Shown here in pieces: positions 44,955-53,757 of a stretch of DNA of 64,000 nt. The position numbers and the translations under genes are program-made. The notes below the pieces were generated by a model that saw nothing but the letters and a program-made list of their open reading frames with translations, searched no databases and had not been told where the DNA came from. Position 1 is the first letter of the stretch, and the number at the start of each line of letters is the position of its first letter. The stretch spans positions 59,837 through 123,836 of the forward strand of contig NZ_JAKGBZ010000007.1 of assembly GCF_021556475.1 (NCBI RefSeq), given 5' to 3'. Source of the stretch: Acidiphilium iwatense (GTDB lineage: Bacteria; Pseudomonadota; Alphaproteobacteria; Acetobacterales; Acetobacteraceae).

Positions 44955-47900
44955 ATGCCGCACGCCGATTTCGTCCATCTCCGCGTCCACTCCGCCTATT
45001 CCTTGTCCGAGGGCGCGATCAAGCCCGACAAAATCGCCGCCCTGGCACAGGATCAGGCGATGCCTGCCGTCGCGATCGCCGATACCTCCAACCTGTTCGG
45101 CGCCATCGAATTCTCCCAGGCCTGCATCGCGCGCGGCGTGCAGCCGATCATCGGCTGCCAGTTGTTCCTCGCGCGCGCGGATCAGCTGCGCCTGCCGCCG
45201 GATCCCCTGGTCCTGCTCGCCAAGGATGCCGAAGGATTCGATAATCTCTCGAAACTGTCCTCGGCGGGCTTTCTCGACATCGAACCGGGAAGCCGCCCGC
45301 AAATCACCCTCGATACGCTCCGCGCCCACCATGACGGGCTTCTGCTCCTCACTGGCGGCCGATTCGGTCCGCTCGGCCGGATGCTTGGTGAAGGCCAGCG
45401 GTCCGAAGCCGAATCCCTGCTCGCGTCTCTCGCCGAATCCTTCGGAGACCGGATCGCCGTCGAACTCGAACGCCACGGCCTGCCCGCCGAACGAGCGATC
45501 GAACCGGGCCTGATCGCCCTGGCCGACGCGGCGAACATCCCACTCGTCGCCACCAACGAATGCTTTTTCGCCAAGCCGGAAATGCACGAAGCGCACGACG
45601 CGCTGCTCTGCATCGCTGAAGGACGCCTGCTCTCCGAAGCCGAACGCCGCCGCGTCACCCAGGAACACTGGTTCAAGCCGGCGAAAGCCATGCGCGCATT
45701 GTTCGCCGATTTGCCGGAGGCGTGCGACAACACGCTGGAAATCGCCCGCCGCTGCGCCATCGCCGCTCCCACGCGCAAGCCGCTGCTGCCGATCTGCCCG
45801 AAAGTGCGCGACGGCGCGACCGAGGCGGAAACCCTCCGGGCGATGGCGCGCGAGGGGCTCGCGCTCCGCCTCGCCGCGATCACCGCCGATGAACCGACCG
45901 GCAGGCTCTATCGCGAACGTCTGGAATTCGAACTCGACGTTATCGAACAGATGGGCTTCCCCGGCTATTTCATGATCGTGGCCGATTTCATCCAATGGGC
46001 GAAATCGCAGGGAATTCCCGTTGGCCCCGGCCGCGGCTCGGGTGCCGGCTCGCTCGCCGCCTACGCGCTCTCGATCACCGATATCGACCCGATTCCGTTC
46101 AATCTGCTGTTCGAGCGCTTCCTCAACCCCGAACGCGTCTCGATGCCCGATTTCGACATCGATTTCTGCCAGGAACGCCGCGACGAAGTGATCGACTACG
46201 TCAAGCGCGAATACGGCACCGATCGCGTTGCCCAGATCATCACCTTCGGCAAGCTCCAGGCCCGCGCCGCGGTGCGCGACGTCGGCCGCGTGCTCGGCAT
46301 GCCCTATGGCCAGGTCAACAAGGTCGCCGAAATCACCCCTAACAATCCGGCCAAGCCGATTCCGCTCGCCGAAGCGATCGAGTCCGAACCGCGCCTGCGC
46401 GAGCTGCGCGATTCCGATGAATCGGTGCGCCGGCTGCTCGAAATCGCGGTCCAGGTCGAGGGCCTCTATCGCCACGCCAGCACCCATGCGGCGGGCGTGG
46501 TGATCGGCGACCGCCCGCTCGCCGATCTGGTGCCGCTCTATCGCGACCCGCGCTCCGACATGCTGATCACCCAGTATTCGATGAAGCATGTCGAAAGCGC
46601 CGGCCTGGTCAAATTCGATTTCCTCGGCCTGACCACCCTGACGATTCTCGATCGTGCGGTAAAATTCCTGCACGGTCTCGGCATCGAACTCGATCTCGCG
46701 CGCATTCCGCTCGACGATGCGAAAACCTATGAGATGCTCTCCAAGGGCGATTGCGGCGGCGTGTTCACCTTCGAAACCCAGGGCTTCCGCGACGTGTTGC
46801 GCCAGATGCGCCCCGATCGTTTCGAGGACCTCGTGGCCGCCCAGGCGCTCAACCGGCCCGGCCCGATGGCCAATATCCCCGCCTATTGCGCGCGCAAGCA
46901 TGGCGAGGCCTGGGACTCGCCGGACCCCGCGATCGACGACATCCTGACGGAAACCTACGGCATTCTGGTCTATCAGGAACAGGTCATGCAGATCGCCCAG
47001 CGCATGGCGGGCTACAGCCTCGGCGGCGCCGATCTGCTGCGCCGCGCGATGGGCAAGAAAATTCGCTCGGAGATGGACGCACAGCGCAAAATCTTCGTCG
47101 ACGGCGCGCAGGCCAAGGGGTTTTCCGAGGCGAAGGCGGTCGAAGTGTTCGACTTGATGGCGAAATTCGCCGATTACGGCTTCAACAAATCCCACGCCGC
47201 CGCCTACGCCCTGGTCTCCTACCAGACCGCCTGGTTGCGCGCCAACCACCCCGCCGTGTTCATCGCTGCCTGCATGAGCCTGTCGCACGCCAACCACGAA
47301 AAGCTCGCCTCGCTCAAGCAGGACGCCGTGCGCCTCGGCATCCCGGTTCTGCCGCCCGACATCAACGCCTCGTCGGCGGATTTCACCGTGGAACGCACGC
47401 CGGACGGCACGCTCGCGATCCGCTACGCCCTCGCCGCGATCAAGCGGGTGGGCGAGGGGGCGATGCGCGATGTCGTCGCCGCTCGCGGCAGCACCAAATT
47501 CACCGATCTCGCCGATTTCGCAACGCGGGTCGATCCGAAATCCCTCAACCGCGCCCAGATCGAGCAGCTCGCCAAGGCCGGCGCGTTCGACACGCTCGAT
47601 GGCAACCGCGCGCGCGTCATGGCGGGTGCCGAAACCCTGATCCGCCGCGCCCAGAGCGAGGCGGAGGGCCGCACGTCCGGCCAGATCAACCTGTTCGGCG
47701 ATGCCGGCTCACCCGAGTCCCTGCATTTGCCCGAAACGCCGGACTGGCCGCAATTCGATCGCCTCGCCTTCGAGGCCGAGGCCATCGGCTATCACCTCAC
47801 CGCCCACCCGCTCGATGCCTATGCCGGGGTGCTGAAACGCCTCGGCGTCATTCCGTCGAACCAGATCGAACAGCGCGGCCGTGCTGGAATCGGCCGTGCC

Positions 47901-48374
47901 AAGCTCGCCGGTGCCGTGGTCGGGCGCAAAGAGCGCACCACCCGCACCGGCAGCCGCATGGCCTGGGTGCAGCTTTCCGATCAGGCAGGTGGTTTTGAGG
48001 TCACGCTGTTCTCCGAAATCCTCGCCCGCGCGCGCGATCTTCTCGCCGAGGGCACCATGCTGCTCGTCACCGCCGAACTCCGCATGGACGGCGAAAGCCT
48101 GCGCATCACCGCACTCGATGCCGAACCGCTCGACCGTGCCGCGGCCAATGCCGGCTCCGGCCTGCGCATCGTGGTCGAGCGCGCCGAAGCCCTGCCGTCG
48201 CTCCGCGCCCTGCTCGACCGCGAAGGCCGCGGCAAGGGCCGCATCCTGCTCGCCCCGCGCCTCGGCACCGGCGCGAAACTCGACATCGCCTTGCCCGGCG
48301 GCTTCAACGTTTCGCCGCGCCTCGCCCAGGCGATGAAAATGATCCAGGGCGTCGCCGAGGTCGCCGAACTGTAA
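44955..48374 (+). CDS. dnaE: DNA polymerase III alpha subunit
   Basis: A 1139-residue C-family polymerase. N-terminal PHP domain with FVHLRVHSAYSLSEGAI; palm with VGPGRGSGAGSLAAY and MPDFDIDFCQERRDEVIDYV (two of the three catalytic aspartates), thumb/fingers with YRHASTHAAGVVI and FNKSHAAAYALVSYQTAWLRAN; C-terminal tandem HhH and OB-fold (GAVVGRKERTTRTGSRMAWVQL). It is the replicative DnaE1 type, not the mutagenic DnaE2. It is complete. Transcription with the trehalose genes upstream is possible since the gap is only 25 bp. Confidence 0.97.
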   Translation: MPHADFVHLRVHSAYSLSEGAIKPDKIAALAQDQAMPAVAIADTSNLFGAIEFSQACIARGVQPIIGCQLFLARADQLRLPPDPLVLLAKDAEGFDNLSKLSSAGFLDIEPGSRPQITLDTLRAHHDGLLLLTGGRFGPLGRMLGEGQRSEAESLLASLAESFGDRIAVELERHGLPAERAIEPGLIALADAANIPLVATNECFFAKPEMHEAHDALLCIAEGRLLSEAERRRVTQEHWFKPAKAMRALFADLPEACDNTLEIARRCAIAAPTRKPLLPICPKVRDGATEAETLRAMAREGLALRLAAITADEPTGRLYRERLEFELDVIEQMGFPGYFMIVADFIQWAKSQGIPVGPGRGSGAGSLAAYALSITDIDPIPFNLLFERFLNPERVSMPDFDIDFCQERRDEVIDYVKREYGTDRVAQIITFGKLQARAAVRDVGRVLGMPYGQVNKVAEITPNNPAKPIPLAEAIESEPRLRELRDSDESVRRLLEIAVQVEGLYRHASTHAAGVVIGDRPLADLVPLYRDPRSDMLITQYSMKHVESAGLVKFDFLGLTTLTILDRAVKFLHGLGIELDLARIPLDDAKTYEMLSKGDCGGVFTFETQGFRDVLRQMRPDRFEDLVAAQALNRPGPMANIPAYCARKHGEAWDSPDPAIDDILTETYGILVYQEQVMQIAQRMAGYSLGGADLLRRAMGKKIRSEMDAQRKIFVDGAQAKGFSEAKAVEVFDLMAKFADYGFNKSHAAAYALVSYQTAWLRANHPAVFIAACMSLSHANHEKLASLKQDAVRLGIPVLPPDINASSADFTVERTPDGTLAIRYALAAIKRVGEGAMRDVVAARGSTKFTDLADFATRVDPKSLNRAQIEQLAKAGAFDTLDGNRARVMAGAETLIRRAQSEAEGRTSGQINLFGDAGSPESLHLPETPDWPQFDRLAFEAEAIGYHLTAHPLDAYAGVLKRLGVIPSNQIEQRGRAGIGRAKLAGAVVGRKERTTRTGSRMAWVQLSDQAGGFEVTLFSEILARARDLLAEGTMLLVTAELRMDGESLRITALDAEPLDRAAANAGSGLRIVVERAEALPSLRALLDREGRGKGRILLAPRLGTGAKLDIALPGGFNVSPRLAQAMKMIQGVAEVAEL

Positions 48375-48375
48375 A

Positions 48376-48591
48376 TCAGTCGCGGCACGCCGTGCGATCC
48401 TGCTGAACCGGCGGGCAGGGCACCGAACCGTAAGAGCAGAACACGCAGCAATCGCCGGGCTTTGGCCGAAGCAGCGCGCGGCATCCGCTGCAGTCGTAGA
48501 AATACTGGCACGCGTCGCTCGGCATGGTTTCACGCTTCGCCGTGCCGCAATGCGGGCAGGTGATGACGCTGGCGCTCACGATCGCGTTCAT
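48376..48591 (-). CDS. Cysteine-rich small protein of a mer locus
   Basis: A 71-residue protein with ten cysteines. CPHC and CSGC make a zinc-ribbon-like pair (Cys12/15 and Cys34/37); the C-terminal half has GDCCVFCSYGSVPCPP, a phrase I know from small uncharacterised proteins next to merT in alphaproteobacterial mercury loci. Its ATG overlaps the merT stop (ATGA), so both are made from the same mRNA under MerR control. A role in binding mercuric ion in the cytoplasm (taking over from MerT) is inference. A longer in-frame start upstream lies inside merT and is rejected. Confidence 0.82.
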   Translation of the reverse strand: MNAIVSASVITCPHCGTAKRETMPSDACQYFYDCSGCRALLRPKPGDCCVFCSYGSVPCPPVQQDRTACRD

Positions 48592-48959
48592 CTGAACCGA
48601 TACCCGAGATAGAGCAGCCCGAATCCCAGAACGAATCCGACGATCATCAGCCAGCGCACCTGCGGCCGGGCGCACCACGTGCCGCGTTCACAAGCTCTGG
48701 GGTGTTGTTGCCACGCGAACAGCACGGCACCCGCGCCGAGACACACTGAGGCGACCAGCAGCAGAATCAACCGATTCGGTGCGGCGAGCAAAGCAATTCC
48801 GGTCAGCCAAGCCGAACCCAGTCCCGCTGTCGCCAGCAAAAAAGGTAGACCGCAACACGATGCGGCACCAAAAGCGGCAATTATTCCGCCGACGGTAAGG
48901 ACCGCGCTACCAGTTCCCGCGACGTCGGTCGTCCGGCTTGATAATTTCGTCCCGCTCAT
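48588..48959 (-). CDS. merT: Mercuric transporter MerT
   Basis: A 123-residue, three-helix membrane protein. A vicinal Cys pair in the first helix (ASCCGLPFLLA, Cys35-Cys36) and a second pair in the cytoplasmic loop (HPRACERGTWCARP, Cys90 and Cys96) are the two mercury-binding sites of MerT, with the same 6-residue spacing as in classical MerT. It brings Hg(II) into the cell for reduction. AAGGAG precedes ATG 48959. Neither merP nor merA follows in this window, so the locus is incomplete as a detoxification system by itself. Confidence 0.93.
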   Translation of the reverse strand: MSGTKLSSRTTDVAGTGSAVLTVGGIIAAFGAASCCGLPFLLATAGLGSAWLTGIALLAAPNRLILLLVASVCLGAGAVLFAWQQHPRACERGTWCARPQVRWLMIVGFVLGFGLLYLGYRFR

Positions 48960-48987
48960 CAGGGCTCCTTTTCCAAAACCGTTGCGG

Positions 48988-49018
48988 AGCATACGGTCCG
49001 TAGCAACTCCAGACTCAA
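48988..49018 (-). promoter_or_regulatory. MerR-type promoter/operator of merT
   Basis: On the minus strand, TTGAGT (49018-49013) and TATGCT (48993-48988) are separated by 19 bp instead of 17. The spacer and its edge hold a dyad centred on TACGGTCCGTA, with outer GGAG/CTCC. An over-long spacer with a central dyad is the hallmark of MerR-activated promoters, in which the regulator untwists the DNA. It lies 30-60 bp upstream of the merT ATG and between the divergent merR and merT genes, so MerR probably controls both directions. Confidence 0.85.
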
Positions 49019-49046
49019 GGGGCGTTACGATCACGGAGACGGCATC

Positions 49047-49496
49047 ATGGTTCGATACGACAAGGGCGATGTCACGATCAGCGAAGCGGCCAGGCGCACC
49101 GCCTGCCCGATCGAGACCATTCGCTACTACGAGCGTATTGGCTTGGTGGCGCCTCCGCCTCGGAACGGTAAATATCGTGCTTATCGGCCGGAGGATCTCG
49201 CTCGTCTCGGCTTCATCCGCCGTGCCCGCGAGCTTGGCTTCGGTCTCGACGCCATTCGCGCGCTGTTGCGCCTTGCCGCCAGTGGTTCGGAAACCTGCGC
49301 CAACATGCAGATGATCGCCGAAATTCGCCTCGCCGACATTCGCGCCCGCATCGCCGATCTTGCGGCAATGGAACATGTGCTCGCCGAGACGATCACGCGT
49401 TGCGAGTTCGGAAACGATGCAGCCTGTCCGTTGATCGAGGTGCTTTCGCAACGAGTCCCGCTCATCTACTCGCCCGAAAGCTCGCGCCGGCGCTGA
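49047..49496 (+). CDS. merR: MerR-family regulator, mercury-type
   Basis: A 149-residue MerR protein. The winged helix begins VTISEAARRTACPIETIRYYERIGLV and YRPEDLARLGFIRRARELGF, followed by the long dimer helix. Cys84, Cys119 and Cys127 correspond in position to the three mercury ligands of MerR (Cys82, Cys117, Cys126), with the last loop one residue shorter. It should repress, and with Hg(II) activate, merT across the 87-bp gap. Its last 31 bp overlap the 3' end of the convergent ClC gene. Confidence 0.92.
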   Translation: MVRYDKGDVTISEAARRTACPIETIRYYERIGLVAPPPRNGKYRAYRPEDLARLGFIRRARELGFGLDAIRALLRLAASGSETCANMQMIAEIRLADIRARIADLAAMEHVLAETITRCEFGNDAACPLIEVLSQRVPLIYSPESSRRR

Positions 49497-51286
49497 TCCA
49501 GCTCCTCGCTGTAGCGGCGCAGCGCGTATTGCTCGGTCAGCACGCCGAGAACATGACGCGTCTCGGGTCCGTCCAGCACCGCAAGCACGTCGCATTCCGC
49601 CCGCTCGAAGGCGCGGATCGCCTCCTTCACCGTCGCCTGCGGCAGCAGAAAATCATTCTGATGTCGCACCAAATCATGGATCGTGTGCGGGTCTTCCTCG
49701 CCCGGCGCATGCGCCTCGGAGGGGTAGGCGAGGCCGACATACCGCTCCTCGGCATCGACCGCGACGACATATTGCGTCCGCCCGAGCGGATATTCGGTCT
49801 TGAACGTCGCGATCTCGGTATCGTCGCGCACGCTGTACTGGGGCCGCCGCATCATCCGCCCGACCGTCAGATTATGGATCCAGCCGATATCCACCGCACT
49901 GCGAATGCTCTCGCCGCGCAAATGAAAGCGCCAGGTGGTGAAGGAATAGCCGAAGACGCGCCGCACCGTCAGCGACGCCGCGATCGCGGCGGCCAGCACC
50001 GCGACGGTGATGCTGAAATTATTGGTGCTTTCGAGGGCTAGGAAGGTCATGGTCATTGGCCCGCCGACGATCGCGACCGCGAGCGCCGCCATCCCCACCA
50101 CCGCGTAGAAGCCGATCGGCACGCCATGCGCGAAGGGCAGCATGATCGCGAGATCGCCATAGGCCCGGCCGAGCAGCGAACCCATGAACAATGCCGCGAA
50201 AAACAACCCGCCGCGAAACCCCGACCCGATCGAGAACGCCGACGCGGTCGATTTCATCAGCAGAAGCGCCATCGCGAGCAGGAACGGATAGACCACCGCA
50301 AGCTGGGTGTGCAGCGATGAATTGCCCGATGCCATCACCTTCGGCGTGATGCTGCCGAGCAGCCCGACCACCACCCCGCCCAGGATCGGCCGCAGCCAGA
50401 TCGGCACGCCGGTGCGCCGGAACCCTGCCTCGATCGTGGTCACCCCGCGCATGATCGCGATGCCGGTGAACCCCGCCGTCACCCCCAGCAGAATCGCGAG
50501 CGGATAGGCATAGCCCGGAACCACATTGGGCAGCACGACATCGAGCGGCTTGACCCCGCCATGCAGCAGCTTCTCGGCAACCAGCGTGCCGGTAAGCGTC
50601 GAGACGATGATCAGCGGCAGGCTGGTCATCGAATAGGTGCCGATCACCAGCTCGATGCCATAGAACGCGCCGCACAGCGGGGCGTTGAACGCGGCGCCGA
50701 TCGCCGCCCCCGCGCCGCACCCAACCAGAATCCGCAAATCGTTGCGCCGCAGCCGAAACTGCCGCCCCACCCAGCTCGCCAGCCCGCCGCCGAACTGGGC
50801 ATAGCCGGCCTCCATTCCCACCGAGCCGCCGACTCCGTTCGACATCACCGTCTGCGCCGCGACGATCACCGAATCGCGCAGCGACAATTTCCCGCCATAC
50901 AGCGCGTTCGCCTCGACCGGATCGACGAAATTGCCCGGCCGGTATTTCGCCAGCAGCCAGGAAACCGAGCCCAGCACCGCCCCGCCCAGAATCGGCACGA
51001 AAATCGCGCGGATCGGCTCGATATGCTCCTGCTGCGACAGGCCCTCGCCCAGATGCGCGAGGTCGAAAAACCAGAAATGGAAATGATGGCTGAAGAAATC
51101 CATCAGGAAAACGGCAATGCCGGCCAGCACCCCCACCAGGATCGCCAGCGCCGCCAGCCACAGCTCGTCGGTGCGCACCAGGGCGCGCAGATGCATCGGC
51201 GCATCGATCGTCACCGCGCTCAGCCGGCGGCGCAATGCTTGGATGAAGGCTGGCGAGGAATCGCGGCGAACGGTGGAACTGGCCAT
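49466..51286 (-). CDS. ClC-family chloride channel/transporter with CBS domains
   Basis: A 606-residue ClC protein: about 11 membrane helices (residues 40-450) and a C-terminal pair of CBS domains (about 470-600, with VGRMMRRPQYSVRDDTEIATF and VRHQNDFLLPQATVKEAIRAFERAECDVLAVLD). The usual anion-path motifs are changed: the GREGP loop is GMEAGYAQ (the gating Glu is kept), and the GxFxP loop is GLFFA. This is a divergent ClC subgroup, and channel or exchanger activity cannot be predicted. It overlaps merR convergently by 31 bp, with no functional link evident. Confidence 0.88.
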   Translation of the reverse strand: MASSTVRRDSSPAFIQALRRRLSAVTIDAPMHLRALVRTDELWLAALAILVGVLAGIAVFLMDFFSHHFHFWFFDLAHLGEGLSQQEHIEPIRAIFVPILGGAVLGSVSWLLAKYRPGNFVDPVEANALYGGKLSLRDSVIVAAQTVMSNGVGGSVGMEAGYAQFGGGLASWVGRQFRLRRNDLRILVGCGAGAAIGAAFNAPLCGAFYGIELVIGTYSMTSLPLIIVSTLTGTLVAEKLLHGGVKPLDVVLPNVVPGYAYPLAILLGVTAGFTGIAIMRGVTTIEAGFRRTGVPIWLRPILGGVVVGLLGSITPKVMASGNSSLHTQLAVVYPFLLAMALLLMKSTASAFSIGSGFRGGLFFAALFMGSLLGRAYGDLAIMLPFAHGVPIGFYAVVGMAALAVAIVGGPMTMTFLALESTNNFSITVAVLAAAIAASLTVRRVFGYSFTTWRFHLRGESIRSAVDIGWIHNLTVGRMMRRPQYSVRDDTEIATFKTEYPLGRTQYVVAVDAEERYVGLAYPSEAHAPGEEDPHTIHDLVRHQNDFLLPQATVKEAIRAFERAECDVLAVLDGPETRHVLGVLTEQYALRRYSEELDQRRRELSGE

Positions 51287-51329
51287 AACGCGTCCCGGAC
51301 TCGGGGAAATCGATATTCAAGAGGGACGG

Positions 51330-51346
51330 ACCGCCCGCCCGGCGGT
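51330..51346. terminator. Short GC hairpin between ThDP gene end and ClC start
   Basis: ACCGCC and GGCGGT around a 5-nt loop, in the 194-bp gap between the start of the ClC gene and the end of the ThDP-enzyme gene (both minus strand). No T-tract follows. It may be a weak terminator after the ThDP gene or part of the ClC leader. Confidence 0.3.
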
Positions 51347-51480
51347 CAGATGCCGTCTATCTGTGTCAGCATCATGGCCGTATCACTGTTGCCGCACGAA
51401 AAATCCCCGGTCAATCGCCGAACTCAACATACTGTGCGATTGAATCGATCACTGTGGCAGATCGGGGACACACCATTGTC

Positions 51481-53013
51481 TCACCCGGTCAGCAACTCGA
51501 TCAGGAACGGCCCCTTGTGCTCCACGCTCGACGCCAGCAACTCGTTCAGCCGCGCCATGGTCGGCGCCTGCGCCGCCGCGACCCCCATGCCCTCGGCGAG
51601 TTTCACGAAATTGAGATCCGGGTTGCCCAGATCCAGCATCCCCAGCGCGGTCGGCCCCGGATTGGCGCCCACCCCGACGAATTCATGGAGCAGGATCGCG
51701 TATTTCCGGTTGGCGAGCAGAATGACGGTGATGTCCAGGTTCTGCCGCGCCGCCGTCCATAGCGCCGCGATACTGTACATCGCCGAGCCGTCGGCCTGGA
51801 TCGCGACCACCCGCCGCCCCGGCGCCGATACCGCGGCGCCCACCGCGGTCGGCAGCCCGCCGCCGATCGCCCCGCCCGGCACCTGCAGCCACAGATGCGG
51901 CGCCGCGCCATGGGTGAAGCGCGAGAAGCCGCGTCCGAACGAAATCCCCTCGTCGATCACGATGGCCTGATCGGGCAGAAGTGCCGCGATCGTCGTCGCG
52001 ACCGTCTCCGGCTCGATCGCGCCCGTCGAAGGCGCGGGGCGCGGCGTGGCCGGAATCTCCGGCTCCGCGCCTTCGATCGCCTGAGCCAGCGCCGTCAGCG
52101 CCGCGCTGCCGTCCTGGTCGATCGCTGCGAGCGTATGCAGCGTGCAATCCTCCGGCCACAGCCGCCCCGGTTTGCCCGGATAGGCGAAAAATCCCACCGG
52201 CGGCTTCGCCTCGACCAGAATCAAATGCTTGATCCCCGAAAGCGTATGGATCGCCGCATCGATGAAATACGGAATCCGCTCGATCGGCGGACGGCCCTGG
52301 CCGCGCTCCATCCTTGCGTTGAACATCTCGGACAGCAGCTTGCAGCCGGTCGCGGCGGCAATCGCCGTCGCCTGCCGCAGCGTTGCGTCGCGCAGCGTCC
52401 GCCCGCCGAGCAGCAGCATCGCCGGCTCGCCCGAGCGCAGCACCTCCACCGCCGAGGCGATCGCCTCATCGTCCGGCATCGCCCGTGCCGGGACCTCGCA
52501 CGTCTCGCCGGCCACGCCGCCTTCGGTCCAGGCGGTGTCGGCGGGAAGGATCAGCGTGGCGATCGTCCCGCTCCGCGCCGCGGCGATCGCCTCGGCGGCA
52601 TCCCTGCCCACCGTCGCGGCGCTCTTGGCGGTGCGTACGAAGCCCGAGACCGGCCGCGCCCATCCCTCGGTGTCGGCGGTCAGCGGCGCATCGAGCGGCC
52701 GGTGATAGGTCGCCTGATCACCGACGATGTTCAAAATCCCCGAGCGCGCCCGCCGCGCATTGTGCAGATTGGCGAGCCCGTTCGCGAGCCCCGGCCCGCA
52801 ATGAAACAGGGTCGCCGCCGGCCGCCCGGTCACCCGCCAATATCCGTCCGCCGCGCCCGATGCCACGGTCTCGTCCAGGCACAGCACGCAATTGATCCCC
52901 GGAATCCGGTCGAGCGCGGCGACGAAATGCATCTCGCTGGTGCCCGGATTGGCGAACACCGTGTCGATGCCGCACGCGATCAGCGTATGGACCAGACTCT
53001 CCGCACCGTTCAT
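51481..53013 (-). CDS. ThDP-dependent enzyme, acetolactate synthase large-subunit-like
   Basis: A 510-residue three-domain ThDP enzyme. The PYR domain has NPGTSEMHFVAALD and the catalytic glutamate in CLDETVASGAADGYWR; the central domain follows; the PP domain has QADGSAMYSIAALWTAARQNLD in which the GDG-x-N ThDP/Mg motif is present as ADGSAM...Q. It is shorter than true IlvB (about 570) and lacks an adjacent ilvN, so it is more likely a benzoylformate- or 2-oxoacid-decarboxylase-like enzyme than the biosynthetic acetolactate synthase. ATG 53013 follows GGAGGGG. No pathway neighbours are present. Confidence 0.85.
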   Translation of the reverse strand: MNGAESLVHTLIACGIDTVFANPGTSEMHFVAALDRIPGINCVLCLDETVASGAADGYWRVTGRPAATLFHCGPGLANGLANLHNARRARSGILNIVGDQATYHRPLDAPLTADTEGWARPVSGFVRTAKSAATVGRDAAEAIAAARSGTIATLILPADTAWTEGGVAGETCEVPARAMPDDEAIASAVEVLRSGEPAMLLLGGRTLRDATLRQATAIAAATGCKLLSEMFNARMERGQGRPPIERIPYFIDAAIHTLSGIKHLILVEAKPPVGFFAYPGKPGRLWPEDCTLHTLAAIDQDGSAALTALAQAIEGAEPEIPATPRPAPSTGAIEPETVATTIAALLPDQAIVIDEGISFGRGFSRFTHGAAPHLWLQVPGGAIGGGLPTAVGAAVSAPGRRVVAIQADGSAMYSIAALWTAARQNLDITVILLANRKYAILLHEFVGVGANPGPTALGMLDLGNPDLNFVKLAEGMGVAAAQAPTMARLNELLASSVEHKGPFLIELLTG

Positions 53014-53407
53014 GATTTTGTTCCCCTCCGCGCCCTGAACCATGTCGCCAACCCTGCCCGGTCTCGCCCAAAGCGGCAAGGGTGGACGATTGGCGATCAC
53101 GGCCCCGCGCGACACCGCCACTCCCTGAAGCGAAGCACCGTGATGATACCAACGACCCGAATAATGGGCCGGCCTGTTTATCCTCATGCCGCCGGCATGA
53201 GTAGTTTCCGAGTCTATCGCTCCCGGCCGCCAAAGACTATGTTCCGAGTCAGAACCAACTAGATCTGAATCTTGATTGACCGGGGTCCGTCAAACGATGC
53301 CGTACCCGGCAATTCGCACTCGATTGACGACACTGGTGGTAAAATAACATTTGCCGCGGCGGAGCCGATGCTTTTCGTTATTCCACAATTCTCAGGAGTT
53401 TTCGATC
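53014..53407. other. Gene-poor interval upstream of small exported proteins
   Basis: About 394 bp with no convincing gene. It contains a perfect hairpin (8-bp arms CTCATGCC/GGCATGAG, loop GCC) at 53183-53201 and the TTGAC...GTCAA pair near 53276-53293. The right end is AT-rich (GGTAAAATAACATTT at about 53338) and should hold the promoter of the gene at 53408. Confidence 0.4.
53183..53201. repeat. Perfect short palindrome CTCATGCC-GCC-GGCATGAG
   Basis: Eight-base arms with a three-base spacer, 170 bp upstream of the ThDP gene start and 207 bp upstream of the small exported protein. It could be an operator for either divergent transcript or a small hairpin; no known binding site is recognised. 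Confidence 0.45.
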
Positions 53408-53743
53408 ATGAAAAAATGTCTTTTCGCGAGTGCCGCTGCATTGATGTTGATGACCGGTGCTGCATTGGCACAAACCACCTCATCCCAGACGACGACGAGT
53501 TCCACCTCCGTAACGCCGCCTGTCGTTGCGCCGGCACCAGTCATTCCGCCGCCGAACGGTACGCTGAGCACGACGGAAAGCCAGCGAACGACCGACGCCT
53601 ATGGCAATCAGGTTGATTCGAACAAGACGACCTATGGCAACGCAAACGGCGCCGCGAGCGATAGCACGACCACGACGACAATCCAGCCGCAGGTGTCGGC
53701 TACAACGACGACAAAAACGTCGACGACGAAATCGTCCTATTGA
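53408..53743 (+). CDS. Small Thr/Ser-rich exported protein
   Basis: A 111-residue protein with a clean signal peptide (MKKCLFASAAALMLMTGAALA, cleavage before QTTSS). The mature part is almost only Thr, Ser, Pro, Ala, Asn and Gln, with TTTSSTS, PPVVAPAPVIPPP and STTTTTIQPQ segments and no recognisable domain. It should be periplasmic or surface-exposed and disordered. CAGGAG precedes the ATG. It is followed after 14 bp by a small lipoprotein gene with similar composition, with its own CAGGAG, so the two form an operon. Confidence 0.75.
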   Translation: MKKCLFASAAALMLMTGAALAQTTSSQTTTSSTSVTPPVVAPAPVIPPPNGTLSTTESQRTTDAYGNQVDSNKTTYGNANGAASDSTTTTTIQPQVSATTTTKTSTTKSSY

Positions 53744-53757
53744 ATCAGGAGAGTAAC

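Noticed and set aside
44883..47297. Long open frame of 804 codons on the minus strand opposite dnaE
   Set aside because: Its composition (Gly, Ala, Glu, Arg, Asp, His rich, without domains) is that of an antisense frame over a GC-rich gene, and it lies fully against dnaE and the end of treY, which have all family motifs.
48588..49595. In-frame upstream extension of merT to 335 residues
   Set aside because: The extension crosses the MerR promoter and merR antisense; AAGGAG before ATG 48959 and normal MerT length fix the start.
51481..53013. Assignment of the ThDP enzyme as biosynthetic acetolactate synthase IlvB
   Set aside because: It is about 60 residues shorter than IlvB, has no adjacent ilvN or ilvC, and its cofactor motif differs; only a general ThDP-enzyme call is kept.
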